From: Lachnoclostridium sp. UBA6475
Lineage (GTDB): Bacteria > Bacillota > Clostridia > Lachnospirales > Lachnospiraceae
Reading direction: 5' to 3'
DNA: 13,491 nucleotides
Assembly: GCA_002435545.1 (NCBI GenBank)
Contig: DJNB01000156.1
Location: 1-13,491 of the forward strand
This document shows positions 1 to 6,364 of the stretch, in pieces; within the stretch, counting starts at the first letter, position 1, and every line of letters starts with the position of its first letter. Position numbers and translations under genes: made by a program. The notes under the pieces are model-generated. The model had not been told where the DNA came from. It searched no databases and was given only the letters and a program-made list of their open reading frames with translations.

Positions 1-231
1 ACGGGAATGCACTTAAAGACATATATTAATGAACAACAGATGGAAGCAGCCAAAGAAATGCTCTCCGGCTCTCCGCTGAGTATCACGGAAATCGCTTATC
101 AGCTTGGCTTTTCCGACAACCACAATTTTTCGCGGACATTTAAACGCGTCACCGGCCAGACTCCCAGAGATTACCGCTGTAAATCCGGCCATGCGACGCG
201 CACTCGTTTTTCAGACACCGGCGATCGGTAA
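1..231 (+). CDS. AraC-family transcriptional regulator, C-terminal end (5' truncated by window)
   Basis: The frame is open from base 1 to a TAA at 229-231, so the gene starts before the window; the ATG at base 7 is internal. About 76 residues are visible. They form the second half of an AraC/XylS DNA-binding domain: a helix resembling the family pattern YIN-QQM-AAKEML, then SPLSITEIAYQLGFSDNHNFSRTFKRVTGQTPRDYR, which is the second helix-turn-helix and its closing signature (GFSD..NFSRTFKR..G.TP..YR). AraC regulators bind promoter DNA as sugar- or stress-responsive activators; the ligand-sensing part is outside the window. The 3' end overlaps the convergent GH127 gene by 21 bp. Its position beside an arabinofuranosidase suggests control of arabinoside use, which is inference. 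Confidence 0.93.
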   Translation, partial: TGMHLKTYINEQQMEAAKEMLSGSPLSITEIAYQLGFSDNHNFSRTFKRVTGQTPRDYRCKSGHATRTRFSDTGDR

Positions 232-2235
232 AAAGACTTTCATCTCGCCGACGCCGCGGTTGCACCAGGTATAATACGGGATAAATGTTATCTCCGTTTT
301 TTCGTATTGATAACCGCAAAACGGCTGATAAAGTTTTCCTTCCTGTGGCACGATCCGACGCCCTCTGCCCCGCAGCCGGACGACATCTTCCGCCCCGGCA
401 AGATCCCATTTTTCTTCTATGATCTGAGGTTCAAACGAGGTATCTGCCTGAAGAAGCGACAATTCTTTGCCGTTATCCGCCTCTTCCACGCAGTATACGA
501 TCGGTCCGCGCATCAATGCTGCTTTTCCGATATCGTCGCGCACTCTGGTATCCGCCTGATAATACAGCGCTTTCATCGGAAATGTGCAGTCTATGCGGTC
601 ACCATTTTCCCAATTTCCGGAAATGTACAGGTAGCCGTCTTTTTCTTCTCCACAGGCCTCCCCGCCATTTACCAGTACTTTGGCCTCCGGACACCAGCCC
701 GGCAGGCGGATCGCATACGTAAAAGATACGGCCTCTTTCATCTCAAATGCAATCTGAACATTTTCCTCCCATGGATAAGCGGATGTCACCCGAATCTTCA
801 CTTTTTTGCCGGAAAATGCGGTATCAATATCTGCGCCACAGTACAAGTGCATAAACAGCGTACCTTCATTTTCACTGTACGCATACTGCGCCACCGAGTT
901 CAAAATGCGATTGATGTTTGGCGGACAGCAGGCGCACCCAAACCACTTTTGCCGCGGAAGTACCACATGCTTTAACTGCGCATCGTGACGGACTCCCTCC
1001 GGATAAGCCTCCATCGGATTGACGTAAAAGAAACTTTTTCCGTCCAGCGCCATGCCGCCAAGAACGGTATTGTATATCGCGCGTTCCATTTCGTCGGCGT
1101 ACTTATTGTTCGGTGTCATTTCCAGCATTCTTCTGGCAAAAAATGCCAATCCAATCGCTGCACAGCTCTCGTTGTACATACGGTCATTCGGCAGATGGAA
1201 CGGATAGGAAAACGCCTCTCCCTCCGGCGTACCGCCGATTCCACCGGTAATATACATTTTTTCATTTGTCATGCTGTCCCACAGGCGTTCACAAGCCGCC
1301 TGCAGCGTATCGTCGTTTTTATATTTGGCAATTATTGCCATTCCTGTGTAGAGATAGACCGCGCGCACGGCGTGTCCCACCGCCTCTTTCTGCTCGCGTA
1401 CCGGAAGGTGTGCCTGATGATAATAATCGTCATTGTCCTCGCCCGGATCTCTCACAATTCCGTGTTCTTTATCAAAATAATACGGTTTTTTCCCACGCTC
1501 ATCTACAAAAAATGCCGCAAGTTTCAGATAGCGGTCTTCGCCTGTAAGTTCATACAGTCTCCCCAGCGCCATCTCCGCAATCTCATGTCCCGGATAGCCT
1601 TTGCATTTTCCCGGTTCTTCTCCAAAATGCGCCTCGACATAATCCGCAAAACGCATCGCCGCTTTCAGCAATTTGTCTTTTCCCGTCCCTTCATAATAAG
1701 CAACTGCCCCTTCGGTCAGATGCCCAAAGCAGTACAATTCGTGGTGGTCGCGCAGATTGGTAAGCCGCTTGGACGGGTCGTTGATGATATAAAAGGTGTC
1801 AAGATACCCATCCTCATACTGTGCCGCACACACAATGTCAATCGCCTCATCCGCCAGTTTTTCAAGTTCCGGATCCGGGTGCGCCGCCAGAGAATAGCCA
1901 ACTGCCTCGATCCATTTGGAAAAATCGGTATCCTGAAACACAAATCCGTAAAAGCGCTCTTCCATCGGTCTGCCTTTTTCCGGCACCAGATTAAACTCTT
2001 CGGTCGTCCATACCGGAAGACTTTCCTGTCCCTGTGCTCTCCGTCTTTCTCCCAGTTTTGCCGCCAGTTTGAAATTACGCATACAGAAACTCGGTTCTGC
2101 TCCCTCGACGTTGTCATTGAGTGCCTCCCATTGATACGGGATCACTTCTGTCCTCGCAAGTTCCATCTCACGTTTCAAAAAACGATCTGTAACTTCTATT
2201 TTCTTTAATGAAATACCTTTGCTCTGTCGATCCAT
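211..2235 (-). CDS. GH127 beta-L-arabinofuranosidase (DUF1680 family)
   Basis: A protein of 674 residues, close to the usual size for glycoside hydrolase family 127, which releases beta-L-arabinofuranose from plant glycoprotein or pectin-type oligosaccharides. I chose the Met at 2235 (MDRQSKG) because a GGAGGGAAGG ribosome site lies just upstream; a longer frame starting at 2280 has its ATG inside the likely -10 box. Counting from 2235, the motif NESCAAIG holds Glu356 and Cys358, GEAF holds Glu340, and GCACCPPN holds Cys436 and Cys437. Their spacing matches the HypBA1 catalytic set (acid/base Glu322; Zn ligands Glu338, Cys340, Cys417, Cys418; Cys417 nucleophile), so the enzyme should be active. 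There is no signal peptide, so it is cytoplasmic and expects imported oligosaccharides. No transporter or second glycosidase is visible beside it. The 3' end overlaps the AraC gene. Confidence 0.93.
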   Translation of the reverse strand: MDRQSKGISLKKIEVTDRFLKREMELARTEVIPYQWEALNDNVEGAEPSFCMRNFKLAAKLGERRRAQGQESLPVWTTEEFNLVPEKGRPMEERFYGFVFQDTDFSKWIEAVGYSLAAHPDPELEKLADEAIDIVCAAQYEDGYLDTFYIINDPSKRLTNLRDHHELYCFGHLTEGAVAYYEGTGKDKLLKAAMRFADYVEAHFGEEPGKCKGYPGHEIAEMALGRLYELTGEDRYLKLAAFFVDERGKKPYYFDKEHGIVRDPGEDNDDYYHQAHLPVREQKEAVGHAVRAVYLYTGMAIIAKYKNDDTLQAACERLWDSMTNEKMYITGGIGGTPEGEAFSYPFHLPNDRMYNESCAAIGLAFFARRMLEMTPNNKYADEMERAIYNTVLGGMALDGKSFFYVNPMEAYPEGVRHDAQLKHVVLPRQKWFGCACCPPNINRILNSVAQYAYSENEGTLFMHLYCGADIDTAFSGKKVKIRVTSAYPWEENVQIAFEMKEAVSFTYAIRLPGWCPEAKVLVNGGEACGEEKDGYLYISGNWENGDRIDCTFPMKALYYQADTRVRDDIGKAALMRGPIVYCVEEADNGKELSLLQADTSFEPQIIEEKWDLAGAEDVVRLRGRGRRIVPQEGKLYQPFCGYQYEKTEITFIPYYTWCNRGVGEMKVFLPIAGV

Positions 2236-2268
2236 TTGTTTTCCTTCCCTCCGTCTTTTACTATTTTC

Positions 2269-2323
2269 ATTATACCGCATTGTAGTCTTACAGAAAATAT
2301 CGAAACAGGATAAAAAGTGTCAA
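2269..2323 (-). promoter_or_regulatory. Probable promoter region of the GH127 gene
   Basis: Read on the minus strand there is a TATAAT at 2274-2269 with no good -35 at 17 bp, which would suit an activator-dependent promoter. A second candidate upstream has TTGACA at 2323-2318 and TATTTT at 2299-2294, spacer 18. Either lies close upstream of the ribosome site and start at 2235. The TTGACA overlaps one foot of the hairpin at 2322-2414. Which one is used cannot be told by eye. Confidence 0.5.
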
Positions 2324-2414
2324 AAAATCCGATCATGAGTCTTCTGACGCAGCCTCTTTCGAAGTGCCGCAGTGATAGTTGTCAGAAGCTGCTATGCTCA
2401 TGATCGGATTTTTT
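2322..2414. terminator. Large two-tier inverted repeat, probable bidirectional terminator
   Basis: An 18-bp perfect inverted repeat has arms AAAAAATCCGATCATGAG (2322-2339) and its complement (2397-2414). Nested inside is an 8-bp repeat, CTTCTGAC (2341-2348) with GTCAGAAG (2381-2388), offset by an 8-nt bulge on one side. A T-run follows the stem on both strands. It lies 76 nt past the flavodoxin stop, so on the minus strand it would end the fur-DUF3793-flavodoxin transcript. It is much longer than an ordinary intrinsic terminator, so a structured RNA or a small palindromic repeat element is also possible. Confidence 0.65.
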
Positions 2415-2461
2415 GCTTTGGATTCTATCGTTTTTTTCGCTAAAGCATTCTATAAAAAAGG

Positions 2462-2478
2462 TAACTATTCAATAGTTA
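2462..2478 (+). promoter_or_regulatory. 17-bp palindrome, operator-like
   Basis: TAACTATT-C-AATAGTTA is a perfect palindrome with 8-bp arms. Its AT-rich form resembles operators of MarR-family repressors. It lies just downstream of a TATAAA-like box on the plus strand and just upstream of AAAGGAG (2482-2488) followed 10 nt later by an ATG (2499) that opens only a 20-codon frame. On the minus strand it is just past the flavodoxin stop. The bound protein is unknown; the arrangement looks like the 5' control region of a gene that is no longer there. Confidence 0.4.
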
Positions 2479-2490
2479 ATGAAAGGAGAT

Positions 2491-2916
2491 TTATACCAAT
2501 GCTTTACCAAGAGCCTTTAATTCCTCGATGGTATCATCGTCAGGCTCTCCGTTTACTATGATGCCTTCTCCGTTTACAACGGTTGCGCCGGCACTCTGAA
2601 CACGCGCTTCCCAGTCACGCATCCATTCACCGCCGCCCCATCCGTAAGAACCGAATAAGGCAATCTTTTTACCGGAAATCTTGCTTTCCAACTCAGCCAT
2701 AAATGGCTCCATTTCAGCATCCTCAAGTTCCTCTGCTCCCATGGAAGGGCAGCCAAGGGCAAATGCCGGTTCTGCAGCAAGTTCGTCTACTGTTGCAGCA
2801 GACACAAATTTCAGATCTGCTTCTGCTCCGGCTTCTTTTACGCCTTCTGCAACAGCCTCTGCCATTTTTTGTGTATTTCCGGTTCCACTCCAGTAAACAA
2901 TACTAACTTTGCTCAT
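2491..2916 (-). CDS. Flavodoxin (short-chain)
   Basis: A 141-residue flavodoxin, an FMN-binding electron carrier in the cytoplasm that can replace ferredoxin when iron is scarce. The start at 2916 (MSKVSIVYWSGTGNT) is fixed by GGAGG about 6 nt upstream; the frame can be extended to 2949 but has no ribosome site there. The FMN phosphate loop SGTGNTQ is at residues 10-16, and the GSYGWGGGEWMRDW segment around residues 89-102 gives the second FMN loop. The length is typical of short-chain flavodoxins. It is the last gene of the fur-like/DUF3793/flavodoxin operon, 45 nt after DUF3793, and is followed by a large hairpin. Confidence 0.93.
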   Translation of the reverse strand: MSKVSIVYWSGTGNTQKMAEAVAEGVKEAGAEADLKFVSAATVDELAAEPAFALGCPSMGAEELEDAEMEPFMAELESKISGKKIALFGSYGWGGGEWMRDWEARVQSAGATVVNGEGIIVNGEPDDDTIEELKALGKALV

Positions 2917-2961
2917 CTTTTTACCTCCATTTTCCTGTGCATCGCACATTTCTTTTATTGA

Positions 2962-3567
2962 TTATACAGCAAGCTCGTAAAACATTTTGCCTGCCATAAC
3001 ATCTGCAATCGCCTGTTCTCTCACCTGATCATACTTCTTAAAGGTTTCCTTTGCTTTTTCCAGATTGTCATAAACTTTCCAATATCCGGTCATCAGAGAA
3101 TTCTGTCCCTGATTCTTAATGAACATTTCTACATCATGCAGTGGGTACTCCAGGATATATCCCAGTTCATGCGGAAACTCTTTTCTGCCTTCATAATATT
3201 CGGACATTGCCTGTGCAATCCCAAATAACGCCCGTATCATGTTCTCCTGTGGACTTTTTTCCTCCGACAATCCGTAGTCAAATCTGTCCAGCGCCTCTAT
3301 AATTTCTTTTCGGGAAATATACCGGCAAAATCTTTTGATGTGATACAGCATGACAAGGCATTTTTTCTTGCCCCGGTTTAAGATCAGATAGCCATACGGT
3401 GTATCCTGTAACTGCGATATCATCTCTTTCATCAACCGGTTTTCCACAGATAAGATAACTTCATTTCGAAGTCCGCGCAGCATCGGTCCACAATGCATCG
3501 CCATCAATATGTTGACGGATTCTTTAATTCCTCTGCTGTGATATTCTTTCATCTGCTCATACGGCAT
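2962..3567 (-). CDS. DUF3793 family protein
   Basis: A 201-residue soluble protein without signal peptide or membrane segment. It has the features I associate with DUF3793: an early HCGPMLRGLR motif (Cys26), a central segment of the type LILNRGKKKCLVMLYH, and a late FPHELGYILEYPLHDVEMFI followed by GYWKVY. Its function is not known. Members of the family are often found with flavodoxin and metal-responsive genes in Clostridia, as here. The ATG at 3567 lies inside the end of the fur-like gene (11-bp overlap), with GGAGGAATTAGGGC in front, so translation of the two is probably coupled. A role in iron or redox adaptation is inferred from the neighbours only. Confidence 0.85.
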   Translation of the reverse strand: MPYEQMKEYHSRGIKESVNILMAMHCGPMLRGLRNEVILSVENRLMKEMISQLQDTPYGYLILNRGKKKCLVMLYHIKRFCRYISRKEIIEALDRFDYGLSEEKSPQENMIRALFGIAQAMSEYYEGRKEFPHELGYILEYPLHDVEMFIKNQGQNSLMTGYWKVYDNLEKAKETFKKYDQVREQAIADVMAGKMFYELAV

Positions 3568-3997
3568 GCCCTAATTCCTCCTGCTCACAACTGCAAGGAT
3601 GTAAAATGATTCCTTTCACTTCGCGGCCTTTCAGATATCCACATGCTTCCAGACCGGCATACAGCACCTCATTCCACTTTTTCGCGGACAGACGGCACGT
3701 CGAATCGTCACTCATCTCTACGATACACGCTTCTTCCAGCGAGCAGTCATTTGGATAAGAAATTTTATACATATTTTTGCGGTCGATCGCGCCAATCTCT
3801 TCCAGCAGATTTACCATGCGGTATACGGTTGCAGTTCCGATCCCATTGTCACGGCGTGATGCTTCAAAAAATATTTCTTTGCAGCTGGAACATTCATTGG
3901 CAAGAATAACATCCAAAAGCATTCTGCGCTGTCTGGTGATACGAAAACCCTTTTCTTTCAGTTTTTTTATAATAAATTCACGTTTTTCATTTTCCAT
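3557..3997 (-). CDS. Fur-family transcriptional regulator, divergent
   Basis: 146 residues. The N-terminal winged helix is clear: GFRITRQRRMLLDVI at 17-31, and a recognition helix within GIGTATVYRMVNLLEEIGAI (52-71), the Fur signature. The start at 3997 is set by GGAGG 8 nt upstream; an ATG at 4012 overlaps that ribosome site and is unlikely. The C-terminal half is unusual. I cannot find the usual HHHDH-type metal ligands or paired CxxC motifs, only His133 in HPCSC near the end and scattered cysteines (CSSC at 36-39, 85, 91, 101, 119). So it may sense something other than Fe(II) or bind metal or redox partners through cysteines. It is the first gene of the operon with DUF3793 and flavodoxin, and probably autoregulates through palindromes in its leader. 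Confidence 0.88.
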   Translation of the reverse strand: MENEKREFIIKKLKEKGFRITRQRRMLLDVILANECSSCKEIFFEASRRDNGIGTATVYRMVNLLEEIGAIDRKNMYKISYPNDCSLEEACIVEMSDDSTCRLSAKKWNEVLYAGLEACGYLKGREVKGIILHPCSCEQEELGHAV

Positions 3998-4050
3998 GAT
4001 CAAGTCCTCCATATCTCTTGATTATGTGTAACTACTTTTTGTATTATGTG

Positions 4051-4076
4051 CATAACTTATGTTAGTTATTACTAAC
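4051..4076. promoter_or_regulatory. Two adjacent palindromes, probable operators of the fur-like operon
   Basis: GTTAGTTATTACTAAC (4061-4076; 6-bp arms, 4-bp centre) abuts CATAACTTATG (4051-4061; 5-bp arms, 1-bp centre). Both lie immediately downstream of the -10 box, where a bound repressor would block initiation. They are AT-rich like Fur-family boxes but do not match the classical TGATAATNATTATCA well, which fits the divergent regulator encoded just downstream. Autoregulation is inference. Confidence 0.5.
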
Positions 4077-4078
4077 TC

Positions 4079-4107
4079 ATTATATAAAAAAAATCCCGCA
4101 AATGCAA
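4079..4107 (-). promoter_or_regulatory. Promoter of the fur-like operon
   Basis: On the minus strand TTGCAT (4107-4102) and TATAAT (4084-4079) are separated by exactly 17 bp. The predicted start of transcription is near 4072, about 75 nt upstream of the fur-like ATG, and the leader contains the palindromes at 4051-4076. Confidence 0.75.
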
Positions 4108-4169
4108 GACTTTTTTTTATTTTTCTCTTATATTTTTTGAAAACGTCCGTGTTTCCGTGGTTTTAAGAA

Positions 4170-4544
4170 TCAGAGTTCTGCCAGTTTTTCAACTGTTACG
4201 CGGTAATCTTCCGCAAGTGTCTCATATGCCTTCTTCACTTCTTCCTGAAGTTCTGCCGGCACCGCATCTCCTTTTTCTTCTTTTCCGCGCACCAGCTCCG
4301 TCAGATGTTTGCTTGCCTCTGATACTCGCGCAAGACCCAGATTGAGTGCCACGCCTTTTAACGTATGCACCGCTTTAAATATCGCGTCACAATCCATCTG
4401 CTGTACGGCCTCGGTAAGCTGATCGAAGGATTTATCTTCTTTGAATTTCTGAAGAAAACGCTCTACCATCGATTCCATCGGCAGTCTGGACATTACATCA
4501 TCATAACTTCCGCCGATTGCCTCATAATATTCTTTTACTGTCAT
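4170..4544 (-). CDS. Hpt (histidine phosphotransfer) domain protein
   Basis: A 124-residue single-domain protein. The motif AVHTLKGVALNLGL puts the phospho-accepting His at residue 60, with the usual following Lys63-Gly64 and a helix ending in LGL. Hpt proteins relay phosphoryl groups between receiver domains in multistep His-Asp pathways. The start at 4544 (MTVKEYY) has AGAGGAATTCACA in front; longer frames overlap the preceding gene. It follows the zinc-ribbon membrane protein gene by 16 nt, so the two are probably co-transcribed. No kinase or receiver gene is in the window, so its partners are unknown and must be encoded elsewhere. Confidence 0.88.
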   Translation of the reverse strand: MTVKEYYEAIGGSYDDVMSRLPMESMVERFLQKFKEDKSFDQLTEAVQQMDCDAIFKAVHTLKGVALNLGLARVSEASKHLTELVRGKEEKGDAVPAELQEEVKKAYETLAEDYRVTVEKLAEL

Positions 4545-4560
4545 TGTGAATTCCTCTTTT

Positions 4561-5445
4561 CTATTGTACATTGGTAATATGGTAACCATATTTACTTTTT
4601 TTATCTTTTACAATTGTAAGTTTGAACTTTTTCCATGTTCCATTTGACGGATTGTAAGTTTTTACAATCCCCGCCTTAATCTCTGCTTCATATGTGTTTG
4701 CTGCCACCTGGGTCACTTTCGTAACTTTGGCATCGCATTTTTCCGAGCGGAGTTCTTCTCCGGCATATTCTATTTTTTTATTCTGCTTGCGGAACAAATA
4801 ATACGGGAACGTATCCCCATAATTTATATCAAACATATACGCATCTCCGTAACGCGCTTTCATCTCTTTTTTTACACGTTTGGCAATTCCCGCATAAGAG
4901 TTATCATAGCCTCTTACATGCATTTCGCCTGTTCCCGTCGCCGGATCTCCATAAAGCATATCATACAATACCGCCTGGGTTGCGACCTGATTATCCCAGG
5001 TAAATTTACCGCCTCCCAAATCTTTCCAGCGTACACACAACGACAAAAACGGTGCGGTCTGCTCCGTCAGACTCTTCAATTTCGGTTTCATGTCTTTGGT
5101 CTTATCCACAGCGATAAAATCGGATGCCGCGGTATCTTTTGTCGTCTGCCCCGGTGTCACAGTAGCCTTTGCTGTCTGCGCAGAACTATCCTCTGTTTTG
5201 CTGTCTTTTTTGGATGGTTCCTGTGTCTGTACCGGCTGCTCTGCCACGGTATCTTTCTTGGCATCAAAAACACCGTTTTTATAAAGAGTGACTCCGGTGA
5301 CCGTTCCCCCGGCAAGCACGATAATGACAACTGCCGCCACGATCAAATGCGTCTTAAAACGCCAGAACCAGTTGATTCTTGTGCCACATTGATAGCAGTA
5401 AACATCATCCTGCTTCAATTCTGTTTTACAATTTGGACAACGCAT
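4561..5445 (-). CDS. Zinc-ribbon membrane protein of unknown function
   Basis: 294 residues. The N-terminus is a zinc ribbon with CPNC at 3-6 and CYQC at 17-20. One membrane helix follows (about 33-54), then a Ser/Thr/Lys/Gln-rich linker (about 60-110), then a folded domain of about 180 residues with alternating beta-type patterns (for example ANTYEAEIKAGIVKTYNP and KFKLTIVKDKK). The layout suggests a cytoplasmic zinc finger and an extracellular C-terminal domain, common for uncharacterised Firmicute surface proteins. The start at 5445 has AAGGAGGGG upstream. A perfect promoter precedes it and the Hpt gene follows. I do not recognise a specific function for the C-terminal domain. Confidence 0.8.
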   Translation of the reverse strand: MRCPNCKTELKQDDVYCYQCGTRINWFWRFKTHLIVAAVVIIVLAGGTVTGVTLYKNGVFDAKKDTVAEQPVQTQEPSKKDSKTEDSSAQTAKATVTPGQTTKDTAASDFIAVDKTKDMKPKLKSLTEQTAPFLSLCVRWKDLGGGKFTWDNQVATQAVLYDMLYGDPATGTGEMHVRGYDNSYAGIAKRVKKEMKARYGDAYMFDINYGDTFPYYLFRKQNKKIEYAGEELRSEKCDAKVTKVTQVAANTYEAEIKAGIVKTYNPSNGTWKKFKLTIVKDKKSKYGYHITNVQ

Positions 5446-5475
5446 CTCTATCCCCTCCTTGTGTATATGCCTCTA

Positions 5476-5504
5476 ATTATAGGAAAAATGTCTGGTTTTG
5501 TCAA
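5476..5504 (-). promoter_or_regulatory. Consensus promoter for the zinc-ribbon/Hpt operon
   Basis: On the minus strand TTGACA (5504-5499) and TATAAT (5481-5476) have a 17-bp spacer, an exact match to the sigma-A consensus in both hexamers. It lies about 30 nt upstream of the zinc-ribbon gene start. No operator-like repeat is evident, so expression may be strong and constitutive. Confidence 0.85.
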
Positions 5505-5572
5505 TAAACACTGTATAAAGTCATAATGAAATGCTTGAAAAAGGGACATAATTATCCGCGAACGGAAAGAAC

Positions 5573-6364
5573 TTAAAACTCTTTCATATACTTCCGAAAG
5601 CGAAGTGGCAGCATCTGGTTCTGCAGACTGATATTTTCACGGGCTTTGATTCCAATAGAATCAATATATCGTTTCCACAGTTTTTGGAAAACTTCCTCTT
5701 CCTCCGAATACGACAGTAAAAGCCGGTCAAAGTCCTCGTCTTTTGCATGGATATAGGAACACCCTTTTCCTCTTTCATGGATCATCATACTCCCATGTGT
5801 CGTATCTGCGATCACCCAGTTTTCCTCCGGAAAGCGATCTGAGAAATGATACGCAAGATAGGGAAGGATCGCATTTTTTGGATTGATCCTTGCAAACAAA
5901 ACACCGCTTGCCAGTTCTTCAAAGCGCAGAAATCCCTGTTCATGCAGAATCTCGTTATTGGCATTTCTTTCCATTTTAAACAGTTGTGCAACATTCGCGT
6001 CGGTAAGATGGTCAAGCACCTGATTTCCCATTTGCAGCGCAAGAATGATAACACGATAGATGACATCCGCTTTTTCCGGCATATAGGAAAGGGATGCCAT
6101 CTGTAAGGCATCGTAAACCTGCCACGACACCTTTTTCTGCATCGTGCGGGCAACCTTCGCCGCTTTTTCCATATCCGTCTCAACCGTGATATACGTCGTG
6201 AAAAGTTCAGTCGTATACATACTGTCTGCCAGACGGAGAACGGTATCTTCTTTCCGGTGTCCATCTGCAAAAGCATCATAAACCGCAGTAAAAATCCCCT
6301 CGGTGCTGTCTTCACAAAGATACACATACCGCCCTGCAAATTCTGTCAATTGATTTTGATTCAT
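5573..6364 (-). CDS. TIGR03915-type putative DNA repair protein (DUF4130 domain)
   Basis: 263 residues. It matches the partner protein that regularly accompanies the TIGR03916 radical SAM protein: an N-terminal YVYLCEDSTEGIFTAVYDAF region, and a C-terminal DUF4130-like part ending in ENISLQNQMLPLRFRKYMKEF. The biochemical role is unproven; the pair is predicted to act in nucleic-acid repair or modification. The ATG overlaps the last 4 nt of the radical SAM gene (ATGA), with GAGGAGG upstream, so the two proteins are translationally coupled and probably made in fixed proportion. It should share the SOS-like promoter upstream of the radical SAM gene. No signal peptide or membrane segment is seen. 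The 126 bp after its stop hold only the promoter of the next operon; I see no convincing terminator. Confidence 0.88.
   Translation of the reverse strand: MNQNQLTEFAGRYVYLCEDSTEGIFTAVYDAFADGHRKEDTVLRLADSMYTTELFTTYITVETDMEKAAKVARTMQKKVSWQVYDALQMASLSYMPEKADVIYRVIILALQMGNQVLDHLTDANVAQLFKMERNANNEILHEQGFLRFEELASGVLFARINPKNAILPYLAYHFSDRFPEENWVIADTTHGSMMIHERGKGCSYIHAKDEDFDRLLLSYSEEEEVFQKLWKRYIDSIGIKARENISLQNQMLPLRFRKYMKEF

Noticed and set aside
985..2208. A 407-codon open frame on the plus strand
   Set aside because: It is antisense to the GH127 gene, whose catalytic motifs are clear. Its translation has no recognisable domain and no credible ribosome site.
2236..2280. Upstream start for the GH127 gene
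   Set aside because: The ATG at 2280 overlaps the likely TATAAT box, has no ribosome site, and adds a charged 15-residue extension; the Met at 2235 has a strong site.
4140..4169. Terminator after the Hpt gene
   Set aside because: Only an AAAAC/GTTTT pairing with an unpairable interior is present, too weak to call.
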